DNA of 64,000 bases from CAWEBF01 sp963807235 (GTDB taxonomy: Bacteria; Acidobacteriota; Vicinamibacteria; Vicinamibacterales; UBA2999). The position numbers were made by a program, and so were the translations under genes. Shown piece after piece: positions 40,068 to 51,404 of the stretch. The notes beneath the pieces are model-generated. The model did not search any database and was not told where the DNA came from. It saw nothing but the letters and a program-made list of their open reading frames with translations. The number at the start of each line of letters is the position of its first letter. Position 1 is the first letter of the stretch. Where the stretch lies: contig CAWEBF010000034.1 in assembly GCA_963807235.1 (NCBI GenBank), positions 1-64,000 of the forward strand, given 5' to 3'.

Positions 40068-40722
40068 AGCCGGCGCTGAATTCGTTCGGCGCTTCGGGCC
40101 GCTCCGCTTCGGCCGGGAAGTCGTGTACCAGTTCGTCAACCGGCTTCACGAACGCCGGCTCGGAGTCCGGACGGCAGCCACCGTACGGTTGGCCGACATC
40201 GGAATCGTTTCCGGCGATGCGATGGATTCGACGGCCCTGGGCTATGGGGCGCTGTTCTCCGTGATACGCGCGCTGCCCATCGACTATCCGTCGAGCGTGT
40301 TTCTCGACTACGGAGCAGGCAAGGGCAGGGCGGTCTGCGTGGCGGCTACGCAGCCGTTTCGACGTGTCGTGGGCATCGACTTGTCCGAGGTCCTCGTAGA
40401 GCTTGCTCGACAGAATGTCAAGGTCCTGAAGCGTCGCCGTGCCAAGCAGATCGACTTGTTTGTGATCGATGCGACCGAATTCCAGGTTCCGCCCGACGCC
40501 AACGTCATCTACTTTTACAACCCGTTCTCTGGTGAGACACTCCGGCGCGTCGTCGGCAAACTGCGCGCATCATTCGAGCAGCACCCCCGGACGATGCACG
40601 TGATCTTCTTCAACAACGACCACTTCGACCGGATGATCGCGGGAGAGCGATGGATCACAAAGCTGCGCCAGACGGGCTTCTATCCGTCCATCTCTTGCGG
40701 CGTCTACGAAGCGCGCCCTTGA
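40051..40722 (+). CDS. class I SAM-dependent methyltransferase
   Basis: The intact 223-residue protein begins MLARARAGAEFVRRFGPLRF. The SAM motif is VFLDYGAGKGRAVCVAATQP, followed by VVGIDLSEVLVELARQN. The acidic post-II region FVIDATEFQVPPDANVIYFY and the phrase NPFSGETLRRVVGKL resemble stand-alone sugar O-methyltransferases in polysaccharide clusters. It lies at the end of the three-gene plus-strand operon and converges with the double glycosyltransferase, overlapping it by 19 bases. Methyl decoration of the polymer is inferred from position. Confidence 0.8.
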   Translation: MLARARAGAEFVRRFGPLRFGREVVYQFVNRLHERRLGVRTAATVRLADIGIVSGDAMDSTALGYGALFSVIRALPIDYPSSVFLDYGAGKGRAVCVAATQPFRRVVGIDLSEVLVELARQNVKVLKRRRAKQIDLFVIDATEFQVPPDANVIYFYNPFSGETLRRVVGKLRASFEQHPRTMHVIFFNNDHFDRMIAGERWITKLRQTGFYPSISCGVYEARP

Positions 40723-43121
40723 GAGCTGGGGGACTGTGGCTGATTAGCGGTGGGGCGCACGAAGCGCTCCCAGAGGACCGACTGCCGGCCGACGATGCCG
40801 CGCAGGAATCCCATTGCGGCCGCGGCCTGGACCAACATGAAGTAGTGCGCCAGCCCGACGATCTGGATGCGTCTGAGCCGCGGGATACAGCCTGATGCGC
40901 CCGCGATGACCAGGATGCCCTGTGCGGTGGCGATGGTGGCAAACTGGCTCGATGAGCCGGCCAGTGCCAGCGAGCTCATGAACAGCACCGTGGCGAAGGC
41001 CGGCGACAGCCAGCGCAGCGCCTTGTGCGAAATGAGGGACAGCGTCACCTGCGGGCTTCCGGCAGGCACATCGCTGTCGCGCCGCGTCAGGAACTGTACC
41101 GCGCCGGCAACGACGCGCACTTTGCGGGAGAACTCCTCTCGCGCGGTCTCCACTCCAGGCTCGCTGGCTCGCGCCTCCGGCTCGAAGACGACGCGATATC
41201 CCTTGCGCACGACGGCCATCGGAATCGCCATGTCATCCAGAATGGTGTCGCCGGCTGGGGCCTCGAACAGCCGTCGCCGAAGGGCGTAGAGCGCGCCATC
41301 CGCCCCAATCAGGGAGCCGATGTCCGATTCGGCCTGCTGAACCCAGCGCTCGTAGCGGTAATACAGATCCTCCGGATCCGGCCAGCGACGCGCGCTCCCC
41401 CACCAGCCTTACGTCGCCGCTCACTGCACCCACTGAATCGTCCGCGAAGTTCGCCACCAACGCGCGGATGGCGGACGGCTGCAGAAACGTGTTGGCGTCC
41501 GACAGGACGAGAATCTCGGCGGTCACGGCCGGCATGCCGCGGTTGATCGCGTCCATCTTCCCCTGTCGAGGCGAAAACTCCAGCAGCCGCACTCGTGGGG
41601 CGAATCGACGCACGATGGCGTTGGTGCCGTCCACCGATCCGTCGGAGGCCACCACGATGTCCAGGTGGTCGGGCGGATAATCCAGCGCCAGCGTGTTTCT
41701 GATCTTTGCCTCGATCACGGTTTCTTCGTCGTTGGCGGCGACGAACACGCAGACGGTTGGCTCGATGGCTCGCTTTCGCAGAGGGCGAGGCCGCAGCCCT
41801 TTGACGCACATGAGGATCAAGGGGTAGCCCGCGTAGACGTAGCCCAGAGCGGCCAGCGAGATCCAGAACGGGGCCCGGGCGGTTCCACTGCCGACCGTCG
41901 TCACGATCAGCACCACAGTCACGAGGCCGACGATCGCGAGGAAGATCCGCCCGATCGGAATCAGCCCGGTCGCGCCCTTGAGCGCGTCCGCGGCGGCCCG
42001 TGGAGTGGACCACACGCCCGAGACGCGGCCTGCCGATCCTTTCGCCATCCCGATCAGAGAGGCGACGTTGAGCACCGCGAAGTAGCCCGTCGTGGTCAGC
42101 AGGCGCCGGCCACTGCGGCTGAGGGCCGCGGCGGCGATGCCGAACGCGGCGGCGATCGGCGGCCATGCGTATCCTCCCTGGACCATCAGGCCGATCGCGC
42201 CCAGCACCGCCCCCCCCACGAACAGGCCCGACGCCCAGCGCAGCACCTTGTGGGACCACAGGCTCCACGCAAACAGCCCGACCTTGAACGGGTTGAGCAC
42301 GCGGCCCGCCTGGAAGACCGCGCGCCAGCTGCGGCTCACGATGCGGATGCGCCGCCGGTACTCGGAGTGAACGCGGCCGGCCGTTTCCTCCCAGCACACG
42401 GCTTCGGGCTCGTAAACGCCGCGCCAGCCGGCCGCGACGATCTGCAGCGGGTTCAGGAAATCGTTGATGGCGTCTTCCGGAAGCGTCTGCCACAGGGAGC
42501 GCCGGATCGCGTAGATGGCGCCGTCGCCGCCCACCATCGAGCCCAGCTGGGTCTCGAGGCGCTTCATGCTGCATCTCGTAGTTCCAGTAGGCCCGTTCGC
42601 CGACGTCGGCGGCGCGCCTCGCCCGCTCTGCAGGTATCGCGCTTCGCCGGTCACGTAGCCGACTGTGTCGTCGGCGAAGTTCCGTGCGAGCTTTCGAAGC
42701 GCGTCGCGCTCGTACATGGCGTTGGCGTCGGAGAACACCACGATGTCGCCGCTCAGCGTCGGCACGGTGGCGTTCAGCCCGGCGGTCTTGCCGCGCCGGT
42801 CGTTCATGCGCGCCAGCGTCACGCCTTGCGACGCGAACTCCCGCACGATGTCGTCGGTGCCGTCGTCGGAGCAGTCCGAGATCACGACGATCTGCGCGCG
42901 CATCCTCCGGATAATCCAGCGACAAGCGCGTTTTCGAGCTTCTTGCGCATCACGTCGGCCTCGTTGTAGGCCGAGATCACGAAGCTCAAGTCGGGGCGTG
43001 ATGTCCGCCCGCCGGACGGGCGCTCGCCCCACGCAGCTTGACGAGCAGCTGCAGAAGCACGGGGTAGCCCACCAGCACGTAGGCCAGCACGGCGAGCCGA
43101 CCCGAGGAAAAGGTAGAGCAT
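40704..43121 (-). CDS. double GT2 glycosyltransferase: two catalytic domains in one polypeptide
   Basis: Two full GT2 modules follow each other without a stop over about 1.8 kb of open frame. Module 1 has a membrane helix (AVLAYVLVGYPVLLQLLVKL), SFVISAYNEADVM, VISDCSDDGTDDIV, VVFSDANAMYERDAL, GGDGAIYAIRR and C-terminal helices. Module 2 has ALGYVYAGYPLILM, TVCVFVAANDEETVI, VVASDGSVDGTNAI, LVLSDANTFLQPSAI and, after a break near 41,300, GSLIGADGALYALRR and helices to SQGRAS. Both keep the DxD-like SDAN and GADGA motifs. Frame changes lie near 42,900, 42,590 and 41,390. It is the last gene of the ten-gene operon. Confidence 0.75.
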
Positions 43122-44198
43122 GCCCGTACAGGGAATGTGGCGAACGATGTGCGGGCCGAGGACCGACGCCACCGATACCGGCAGCCGCTGCCAGGCCCGT
43201 GACCGCGAGATCGAACTTCGGGATTCTTCGGGCTCATGTCCGGGACCGCGCGTGCCTGGCGCGGTCCAGTATTCCCACACCAGCTCGCGCGGCGCGGCGC
43301 CCCACTGCTTCTTGAAATGAAACGTCCCTTCGTTCGGCGTCGATCGGCCGAAGTCGAACGTCGCAAGCCCTGTTCGACGCAGAACTTCAGCATCTGCCAG
43401 TACAGGAACACGTTGGCGCTCAGCGCGTTGGCCGAGCGCAGCGCCGACGCCCACGGCACCTCGGCCGCGCCCTGGTGCCACACCACGACCGACCCGGCCA
43501 CCGGCTGACCCTGGTGACGCACGACGAAGGCCCGCGAGGTCTGGGGAAAGGTGGTCAGCACCTCGTCGAACAGGTCGCGAGTGTAGACCGGCGTGCCCAG
43601 GTCGCGCATGTTCTGGGCGAACACCTCGTAGAACTCGTCCGCCAGCTCGGCGCCGCCGATTGAAACCGTCAGCGCCGCTCTTCTCGCCCTTCCGCACCTG
43701 GTTGCGGACCTTCCGGTCCAGGCGTTCCCATTCCTGCTCGGCACGTCCCGGCGAGCGGCAGCACCATCGCCACCTTGTGCCGCCTCGGCGTCAGGTGCGC
43801 AGAAGCGCTGGCTGGTGTGCCGCAGTTCCAGGTGTGTGCCGCCCGCCGGCGCGCACCTCCTCGACCGCGCGGTCGAGCAGCGCCCGCTCGACTTCCGGGC
43901 TCGTCGGCCACCACGCCGCCGTAGTTGACGAAGGGCAGCGACACGCCGAACGAGCCGAACAGGCGGCTGCGGAAGAACACGAGCGGCAGCACGCCGCCGA
44001 CGCCGTTCGCCGTGTCGGCGACCAGATACCTGGTCGGGTGGCCGAACACCCGGCCGATCAGCTCCGTCCACGCGCGACAGGTGATAGCCGGTTGCCCGGG
44101 GATGCCGGCGCACGTAGGCGTCGGACTCGGCAGCCGGCACGTCGGTCCGGATCGACGACCACCTGGGGCGGTGGCTCGCGCCGTGCGTCGGCTATCAC
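43122..44198 (-). CDS. FemAB-family protein, XrtA/PEP-CTERM system-associated type, frameshifted
   Basis: GTG 44198 overlaps the dehydrogenase stop (GTGA) and reads MIADARREPPPQVVVDPD. Across frames come SDAYVRRHPRATGYHL, FGHPTRYLVADTANGVGGVL, SRLFGSFGVSLPFVNYGGVV, ELADEFYEVFAQNMRDLGTP and FDFGRSTPNEGTFHFKKQWG. These are landmarks of the FemAB-like family (TIGR03019) in exosortase A loci. The protein has two GNAT folds and probably transfers an aminoacyl or acyl group to the polymer or lipid-linked sugar. The C-terminus around VLGPHIVRHIP is followed directly by the glycosyltransferase start, and the true stop is hidden by an indel. Confidence 0.75.
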
Positions 44199-45544
44199 GC
44201 CGGCACTCGCTGGGGCGCCAACGACTGCCGGCCCGTGCACAGATACTCGAACCCCATCTGCTGGGTCTGCACCGGGTCCAGCACGTTCCGCGCGTCCACG
44301 ATCAGCGGCCGCGCCATCGACCGCCGCACCCGCTCGAGGTCCAGGCCGCGGAACTCGTTCCACTCGGTCATGATGACCGCCGCTTCGGCGCCGGCGAACC
44401 GCTTCGTAGGCGTCGGCCGCGAACGCGATCCGATCGCGCACGTCCGCCAGCGCATCGGCGGCCGCGGTCGTCGGCCACCGGGTCGAAGGCACGAATCTCG
44501 GCGCCCGCGAGGGCCAGCTCGCGGCAGACGTAGAGCGCCGGCGCCTCGCGCACGTCATCGGTGTTCGGCTTGAACGCCAGGCCCAGCACGGCGATCGGCC
44601 GGCCGGCCACGGCGCCCATGGCAGCCGCGATCTTCTCGCACCAGCAGCTGCCGCTGGGTGTGGTTCACCTCGATCGCGGCCTCGACGATTCGCTGCGGCG
44701 CGCCGTTCCTGGACGCCCAGCACGGCCAGCGCCCGCGTGTCCTTGGGAAAGCACGACCCGCCATAGCCCGGGCCCGGGGTGCAGGAACTTGGAGCCGATG
44801 CGCTTGTCGAGGCCCATGCCCTTGGCGACCACGTGGACGTCGGCGCCCACCGCGTCGCACAGGTTCGCGATGCTGTTCATGAAGCCGATCTTCACCGCCA
44901 GGAACGCGTTCGACGCGTACTTGATCATCTCCGCCGACTCGACGTCGGTCATGACGATCGGCGCCTCGATCAGGTACAGCGGCCGGTAGATCTCGCGCAT
45001 GACGGCGGCCGCCCGCTCGCTGGTCGTGCCGATCACCACGCGATCGGGCCTCAGGAAGTCGTTGACGGCCGATCCTTCCCGCAGGAACTCGGGATTCGAC
45101 ACCACGTCGAAAGTGGCCTGTGGCCCGGCGCCGCGTTGCAGCATTTCGCGCAGCCACGCGCCGGTGCCCACCGGCACCGTGCTCTTGGTGACGATGACCT
45201 TGTAGCCGGTCAGATGCGCGCCCAGCTCGACGGCGACGCGTTCGATCTGCGACAGGTCGGCCTCGCCGGTCGGCGGTTTCCGGCGTCCCGACCGCCAGGA
45301 AGATCACCGCCGCCTCACGGACCGCCGCCGCCCAGGTCCTTGGTGAAGCGCAGGCGGCCCGCCGCCGGTGTTCTTCTGCACCAGCTCGCGCAGCCCTGGT
45401 TCGTAGAACGGGATCTCGCCGGCCAGCAGCGTCGCGATGCGCGCGTCGGAGGAGTCCACGCACGTGACCGATATGCCCGAAGTCCGCCAGGCAGGTTCCA
45501 GTGACCAGCCCGACGTAGCCCGTGCCGACGATCGCGACGTTCAT
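44195..45544 (-). CDS. ugd: UDP-glucose 6-dehydrogenase, frameshifted
   Basis: MNVAIVGTGYVGLVTGTCLA opens the NAD-binding domain. VVSNPEFLREGSAVNDFL, SAEMIKYASNAFLAVKIGFM and, after correction, GYGGSCFPKD with the catalytic cysteine follow. The C-terminal UDP-binding domain includes IAVLGLAFKPNTDDVREAP and ends TGRQSLAPQRVPA. The enzyme makes UDP-glucuronate, which implies a uronic acid in the polymer and fits the heparinase-family lyase at the other end of the locus. Length 449 residues, standard. ATG overlaps the deacetylase stop (ATGA). Five or so single-base indels occur, mainly in the first 350 bp. Confidence 0.88.
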
Positions 45545-46367
45545 GACCTGCACCCCGACAGGACGGCGTTCAGCGGCCCGAACCGGAAGTCCCGCATCAA
45601 CGCCCGCAGGCGCGGCTCGGTCTTGTGAAGGTTGCGGTAGTGCCGGAAACGCCCCAGGGCGTTGGCCGGCAAGCCGCGGCTGCTCCGGGTCGATCTCCCA
45701 GGGATGCAGGTAGAACACCGCCGGCTGACCGTCCTGCGCGTTCAGCCGGGCCAGGCCCCAGCGCGTCCACGCGTACGGCAGGATCCGGAAGTAGCCGCCG
45801 CCGGCGACCGGCAGGTTCGTGCCACCGACGCGGACGGTGGAACCGGGCACTTCGTAGATGCGGCCGCCGGCGCAATCCACGTGATGCGGCCAGCGCGGCG
45901 CATCGGGGATGCCGTACCGATCGTGGCGAATGGGAAAGATGCTGGCGTCGTAGCGGTAGCCTTCCTCGAACAGCACATCGAGCGCCCACATCGACTGCTG
46001 GGTCACCGAGAAGCTGGGCGCCCGGTAGCCGCGCACCTCCACGCCGCCCGCGTCCTCGAGCAGCGCCTTCGCGCGCCGGACGTCCTGCCGGAACTCGTCC
46101 GGCGTCTGGTCGTAGACCAGCCGGTGGGCGTAGCCGTGCGACGCCAGCTCGTGCCCGCGAGCGACGATCGCCCGCACCAGCGAGGGATAGCGCTCCGCCA
46201 CCCAGCCGAGCACGAAGAACGTGCCCTTCACGGCGAACTCGTCGAACAGGCTCGAGCAGCCGCTCGGTGTTCGCCTGGACGCGGCTTTCCATCGACGCCC
46301 AACGCTCCCGCGGCACCACGCCTTCGAACACGCTGACCTGGAAGTAGTCCTCCACGTCAACGGTCAT
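45541..46367 (-). CDS. XrtA-system polysaccharide deacetylase (NodB domain with DUF3473-like tail), frameshifted
   Basis: MTVDVEDYFQVSVFEG is the signature opening of the deacetylase subfamily found in exosortase A loci (TIGR03006). It is followed by VKGTFFVLGWVAERYPSLVR, HELASHGYAHRLVYDQTPDE with the metal histidines, and VRGYRAPSFSVTQQSMWALD. The C-terminal extension GGGYFRILPYAWTRWGLARL and FYLHPWEIDPEQPR matches DUF3473. It is the third CE4-type enzyme of the locus. About 275 residues. Frame changes near 46,250 and 45,660. Both ends overlap the neighbours, so translation is coupled. Confidence 0.85.
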
Positions 46368-47795
46368 GGCATTGGTCTGCCTGACGGCGGCCACTACGAC
46401 ACCCTTCCGCAGGACGACGGTCTTGATGGTCTCGATGATGATGTAGATGTCGAGCGCGATCGACAGGTTCTTGATGTAGTAGAGGTCGAACTGCAGCTTC
46501 TGCAGCGCGTCCTCTTCGGTCGCGCCGTAGGTGTAGCAGACCTGGGCCCAGCCGGTGAGGCCCGGACGCACCACGTGGCGCTGGCCGTAGAAGCGGATCT
46601 TCTCGGTCAGTCCCGCCACGAACTCCGGCCGCTCCGGCCGCGGACCGACGAAGCTCATGTCGCCCTTGAGCACGTTCCACAGCTGCGGCAGCTCGTCGAT
46701 CCGTGTCCGGCGAAGAATGCCGCCGATCGGGGTCACGCGCGGGTCGCCCGCCTTCGACGCCCAGACGGCTCCGGTCGCGGCCTCGGCGTCGGCCTGCATC
46801 GAACGGAACTTGTGCACCGTGAACACCCGCCCGTTCAGCCCGACGCGCTGCTGGTGATACAAGCGCCGGGCCCTTCGAGGTCCAGCGCACGGCCAGGGCC
46901 ACCAGCAACATCAGCGGCAGCGTCGGCACCAGCAGCACCGTGGCGCAGCCGACGTCGAGCAGGCGCTTGGCGGCGGAGAGGAACCGTGTCTTGCGGAAGC
47001 CGTCCGAGAAGATGAACCAGCTTGGCCGCAGGTTCTCGACGGCGATCTTTCCGGTGTACTCCTCGTAGACCGACGCCAGGTGGTCGAAGCTGACGCCCTG
47101 CAGCTTCATGTCGAGGAGCCGATCGACCGGGAAGCGTGCCGCGCGCATCGGCCAGGCTGACGACGACGCGGTCCACCGACTTCTGCCTGACGATCTCGGG
47201 GATGTCCTCCACCGCGCCGATCACGCCGGGGTTCAGGAGCGGCGTGCCGACCTTGGCCGGGTCCGGGTCGATGAAGCCCACGATCTCGACGCCGAGCTCG
47301 TGGCGCCGCGAGAACAGCTCGCGCGCCAGATCGACGGCGGCCTGCCCGGTGCCGACGAGCAGCAGCCGCTCCCGCGGGCCCATGCGTCCGCTCAGCCACT
47401 CGAAGACCACGCGCCACACCACCGCCAGCGTGACCACCAGCACCGAGGCGATGAGGAAAACACCCCGGCCGAGCATCGTGGACGGAAACCAGAAGTAGAT
47501 CGCCGCCAGCGCGAAGGACGTGGTGGCCAGTGCCTGGATCAACCGCGTGAAAAGCTCGCGGCGGTCGGCGACGACCCGCAGGTCGTAGAGGTCGGCGTAG
47601 TACATGCTGACCTGGGCAATGCGCGACCACCAGCAACGTCTTGAAGACGCCGCCCTCGTACAGGAACAGTTCGACCGCGTCCTCCGGGCCAGGCGCACAA
47701 CCGCCGCGATGGCCACCGCGGCCATGATGAACGCCGGTTTCACACGCGGCGAGCGCGATCGACCGAAGCCGGACCCGGTGGAGCAGAAACCGCAT
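46357..47795 (-). CDS. polyprenyl-phosphate sugar-1-phosphate transferase (priming glycosyltransferase, EpsB/WcaJ type), frameshifted
   Basis: MRFLLHRVRLRSIALAA begins an N-terminal four-helix membrane part (FALAAIYFWFPSTMLGRGVF). A Rossmann-like CoA-binding fold follows (RLLLVGTGQAAVDLARELF, VEIVGFIDPD). The catalytic C-terminal domain has RLLDVGCATVLLVPTLPLML, HKFRSMQADAE, RTRIDELPQLWNVLKGDMSF, VGPRPERPEFV and RPGLTGWAQV. It starts assembly by loading a hexose-1-phosphate on undecaprenyl phosphate. The family matches TIGR03013, linked to exosortase A. About 480 residues. Breaks lie near 47,150, 46,870 and in the first 150 bp. The start overlaps the kinase stop by 1 base. Confidence 0.88.
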
Positions 47796-48754
47796 CAGGC
47801 CTTGCCGTGCTTGGTGTCTGCGCCGTATCCGTAGCCGTAGTACTGGTAGTGATCGTGCTGTCCGGACGGCTCGGCCCGGTTGAGCACCACGCCGAGAATG
47901 CGAGAGCGGCCCACGGCGTCCGATGCCCGCCGCACCAGCTCGTGGGGCGTGGATGCGGCGCGGACGACCAGCACGGCGCCGTCGACCATCGACGACATCA
48001 GATGGGCGTCCGGCAGCAGCATCACCGGCGGCGTGTCCAGGATCACCCAGTCGAACGACTGGCGCGCCTCGTCGAGCAGCCGCTTCATGCGCTCCGAAGT
48101 CAGACCGGCCATCGGATCGGAGCTGGGGCGCCCGGCCGGCAGCACCGCCAGGCGCGTGGACACCTGCCGCACCAGCATCTTGGTGTCGGTGGTGGACAGC
48201 AGCCCGTCCGCCAGGCCCGACGCGGTGTCGAGGCGGAATACCGAATGCAGGGTCGGACGGCGCAGGTCGCCGTCGATCAGCAGCACGCGCTTCTGATACG
48301 ACTCGCTGAAGGTCAGGGCGAGGTTCGACGCGGTCAGCGTCTTGCCTTCTCCGGCGACCGCGCTGGCCACCATCACCACCTGCAGGCCAGCGGTGCTCTG
48401 CGCGTCGTGCAGCACCGCGGCCAGCCGGCGATACTGCTCGCGCGACGCCGAGTTCATGTTCTGGTCGATGACGACCTTCTCGTTCAGCCGCGCGTCGATG
48501 CGCTCGAAGAGCGTGGACTCGGGGCGCTCCTTGGCCGGCCTGCGACGCCTGAATGTTGCTGACGCGCGGCGTCGGGGCTGGCCGGCCGGTTCGGCCGCGC
48601 GGGGCCTCACCGGCTTCGACCGGGTACTCCTCCTGCGCCAGCGCCACGGCGTCCTTGCGCTTCCGTCTGCAGCGAAGCCAGCGCTCCCGGCGTCGTCGGC
48701 ACCCTCCGGCGCCTGATTGCCGGCGCGCCGCAGCGCCTCGTCGATTCGACTCAT
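47795..48754 (-). CDS. XrtA-associated tyrosine autokinase (CpsD/CapB family)
   Basis: The N-terminus MSRIDEALRRAG is typical. Walker A is VAGEGKTLTASNLA, near residue 135. The A' motif is VLLIDGDLRRPTLH and Walker B is FDWVILDTPPVMLLPDAHL. The C-terminal tail YQYYGYGYGAD is the tyrosine cluster that is autophosphorylated. Together with the Wzz-like protein three genes upstream it forms the chain-length/phase-control kinase pair. Residues 30-75 read as Arg/Pro-rich because of compensating frame changes near 48,550-48,660. It resembles TIGR03018. The stop overlaps the priming transferase start. Confidence 0.88.
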   Translation of the reverse strand: MSRIDEALRRAGNQAPEGADDAGSAGFAADGSARTPWRWRRRSTRSKPVRPRAAEPAGQPRRRASATFRRRRPAKERPESTLFERIDARLNEKVVIDQNMNSASREQYRRLAAVLHDAQSTAGLQVVMVASAVAGEGKTLTASNLALTFSESYQKRVLLIDGDLRRPTLHSVFRLDTASGLADGLLSTTDTKMLVRQVSTRLAVLPAGRPSSDPMAGLTSERMKRLLDEARQSFDWVILDTPPVMLLPDAHLMSSMVDGAVLVVRAASTPHELVRRASDAVGRSRILGVVLNRAEPSGQHDHYQYYGYGYGADTKHGKA

Positions 48755-48761
48755 GAAATCC

Positions 48762-49779
48762 TCACCCTCTCAGAAACGAGAACAGCCGCCGCCGTGGACT
48801 CAGATCGTCGAGCGGCCCGGCCGTTTCCACTGGCGCCACCTGCGGGTCTGGGATTGCGTCCGTGCTCGCTTGTGGCGCCGCGGTTCCCAGCAGGAGCATC
48901 CCAGCCGGCGTCGCTGCTACCGGTTGCGTGTCGGCCGGCTGCGATCCCGACAACGCGGCTGCCGATGCGGCGTCGAGGTCGAAGTCGCGGCACACCTCGC
49001 GCACGGTGGCGCTGTTCACCGGGCGCTGACCCACGGCAAAGCCCGTGAGCAGCGAGTTGTCGGCGATCACGCTGATCGTGCGTGGCACGCCGCCCGATCG
49101 CTCGTGGATCAACGTCACGGCCTCGCGGGTGAAGACCTGCGCGCCCACGCCGCCGGCGGCGCGAATTCGTCCAGCCAGGTAACCCGGCCGTCTCCTGAAG
49201 GGTCAGCGGCCGCAGCTCGCAGCGCAGGGCGATCCGCTGCTTCAGCTGGCGGAGGTTCGGATCGTTCAGCAGGGCCGTCACTTCGGGCTGCCCAGCCAGG
49301 ATCACCGACAGCAGCTTGCGCTCCGTGGTCTCGATGTTGGCCAGCAGGCGAATCTCCTCGAGGATGTCGCGAGGAAGGCTCTGCGCCTCGTCCACGAGCA
49401 GCACCGTGGACTCGCCCATGACGTCGCGGTGCTTGAGCGCTTCTTCCAGCTCGAACAGAAGCGTGGTCTTCGACTCCCGGGCGCGGCTGCTCAACTGGAA
49501 GCGCAGCGCGAGCATCTCCACGAACTCGTCCCTGGTGAGGACCGGATTCTGGATGTGCACGCAGTGCACGCGCGCCGGCTGCCGTTCGAGCGCCGTTCGA
49601 ATGAGCGTGGTCTTTCCGGTGCCGGCCTCGCCAACGAGCAGCGTGATGCCCGTGCGGCTGGAGATGCCGTACTCCAGGTTGCTCAGCGCCTCCCGGTGGA
49701 CGTCGGTCATCACCAGGAACCGCGGATTCGGCGTCAGGTCGAACGGACGCTCCCGGAAGCCGTAGAACGACTCGTACAT
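48762..49779 (-). CDS. ExeA-like AAA ATPase of the XrtA/PEP-CTERM locus, one frameshift
   Basis: MYESFYGFRERPFDLTPNPR is the standard opening of the ExeA/GspA-like secretion ATPases in these loci (TIGR03015). Walker A is GEAGTGKTTL, near residue 50, with STVLLVDEAQSLP as Walker B and LRQLKQRIALRCELRPLT as the sensor region. A frame change near 49,170 leads to FTREAVTLIHERSGGVPRTI, then a Pro/Ala-rich tail ending FSFLRG. It probably couples ATP hydrolysis to assembly of the export machinery. About 338 residues. It overlaps the chain-length gene stop by 1 base and is followed 7 bases later by the kinase. Confidence 0.87.
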
Positions 49780-51398
49780 CAGCGCAACCAGGCCTCGACC
49801 AGTTGCAGCCGCCACACCACCATTACCGCGGCGGCCAGCATCATGCAGACCACCGATGCGGACGCCGCCAGCATGATCTTGCGCCGCCGCAGCGCGCGGC
49901 GCTCGGTGGCGTTGGTCATCAACGGGATGACGGCCAGCACGGGCAGCGCCAGCGTGGTGACGATGTCGTCGTCGCTCTTGAAGCTCGTGTCGCGGTACTC
50001 GAGCAGCGCGACGAGCGCCAGTCCAAAGGCCAGGCCGCCCAGAATGCCCAGCAGGTTGATCCGCACACGGTCGGGGCTGACAGGTCTCTCGGGCAGCCTC
50101 GCGCCGTCGATCACCTTGAACTGCTCGCCAATCTGCCGGCGCTCGAGGTTCACGGCCATCTTGGACTCTTCGCTCTTCTTCAGCAGCACCGTGTAGCTTT
50201 CCTGCAGCGTGTTGTAGTCGCGCGATCAGTTCGGTCAGCTGTGATTCGAGCGCCGGGGCGGCCTGGACGCGCGCCGCTATACGCGACGAGCATCGCCTGG
50301 AAGCGAGCGGCTTCCCGCTTCGCGCTCTCGAGGCGTTGCCGCAATTCCAGGGCTTCACCGCGCAGGTTTTCAATCCTGGCTCAGCAGCGCCTTGTCACGG
50401 ATCACGATGGGTGCGGGCGACGTCGCCGACAGCGGCTGCGCAAGGGCCTCGGCTTCCGCCTTCGCCTCCAACTCTCCGATCAGGCGCTTCGCACGCCCGA
50501 TATCCGGGTGCTCGGGCTTGAGGCGCAGCTGCAGCACGGCGAGCTGCGCCTTGGCCGCGGTCGAGCTGCTGCGCGGCCGAGCCGCGTGAACACCTGATCT
50601 CCTCCTTGCGTGGGAGGCGGAGTCACGATTTCGACCGCAGGAGCCTGGGTTGCATCCGACAGCATCCGCTCGACCGCTATCAGACGGTCGCGGTCACGGT
50701 TGGCTTGTTCGATGGCGTTCTGCAGTTGCGCCTGCGTCGTCTGCATCATCGACAGGTTGGTCTGAATCTGGTCCGGCAGCTGGCCGTTGTTGCGCTGCCG
50801 GAAGTCCTGCAGCTTCTTCTCGTGCTCCAGCAGGCGGCGCTTGGCCTCTTCCAGCTGACCCTGCAGGAACTGGTTCGTCTGGTCCGCCAGCAGCGACCGG
50901 TCCTCCAGGTTTTCCTGCACGAACAGCGACGCCAGCCGCTCCGTGACCCGCATGGCCGTTCGGGCGTCCGGCGACTCGAAGCCGATGTTGAAGGACGTGG
51001 CGGTGGATTCGCGGCGACGGATCGGAATGTCGAGATTCAGCGAAATGTCCTGACGCATCTGCTGAACGACGTCCTCCATGATCATCCGTCTGCGTTCGCG
51101 CTCGTAGAGGTTGAATTCCTGGATGATCCGCTCCAGCCGCGTGCGGCTGAGAATCTGCTGGCGAGATGATGTTCAGCCGCTCTCCCAGTTCCGCCGTCAC
51201 CGTGGACTGGACGAAGTCCTCCGGCACCCGCTGCGGAATGACCAGAATCGACGTCGAGGCCCGGTAGCGGTTGGGAAGGAAGAAGGCCACCACGGAGGTC
51301 GTGGACGCAATGATGACCAGCGGTACGGCGATGAACCAGCGGCGCTTCCACGCGATCCGCAGGTACTCGTCTGGGGTGTATTTCTTGCCGGGAAGCAT
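49779..51398 (-). CDS. Wzz-like chain-length determinant/polysaccharide co-polymerase, frameshifted
   Basis: MLPGKKYTPDEYLRIAWKRR begins the cytoplasmic N-terminus, followed by the first helix (FIAVPLVIIASTTSVVAFFL) and the Wzz fold ASTSILVIPQRVPEDFVQST. A long coiled coil spans LLADQTNQFLQGQLEEAKRR to QLQNAIEQANRDRDRL. The second helix is LLGILGGLAFGLALVALLEY, preceded by the proline-rich ARLPERPVSPDRV. About 520 residues, the size of the exosortase-A-linked chain-length family (TIGR03007). AGGAGA lies 10 bases before ATG 51398. Breaks are near 51,165, 50,590 and 50,220. It oligomerises in the inner membrane and sets polymer length with the kinase. Confidence 0.87.
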
Positions 51399-51404
51399 GG
51401 TGAC

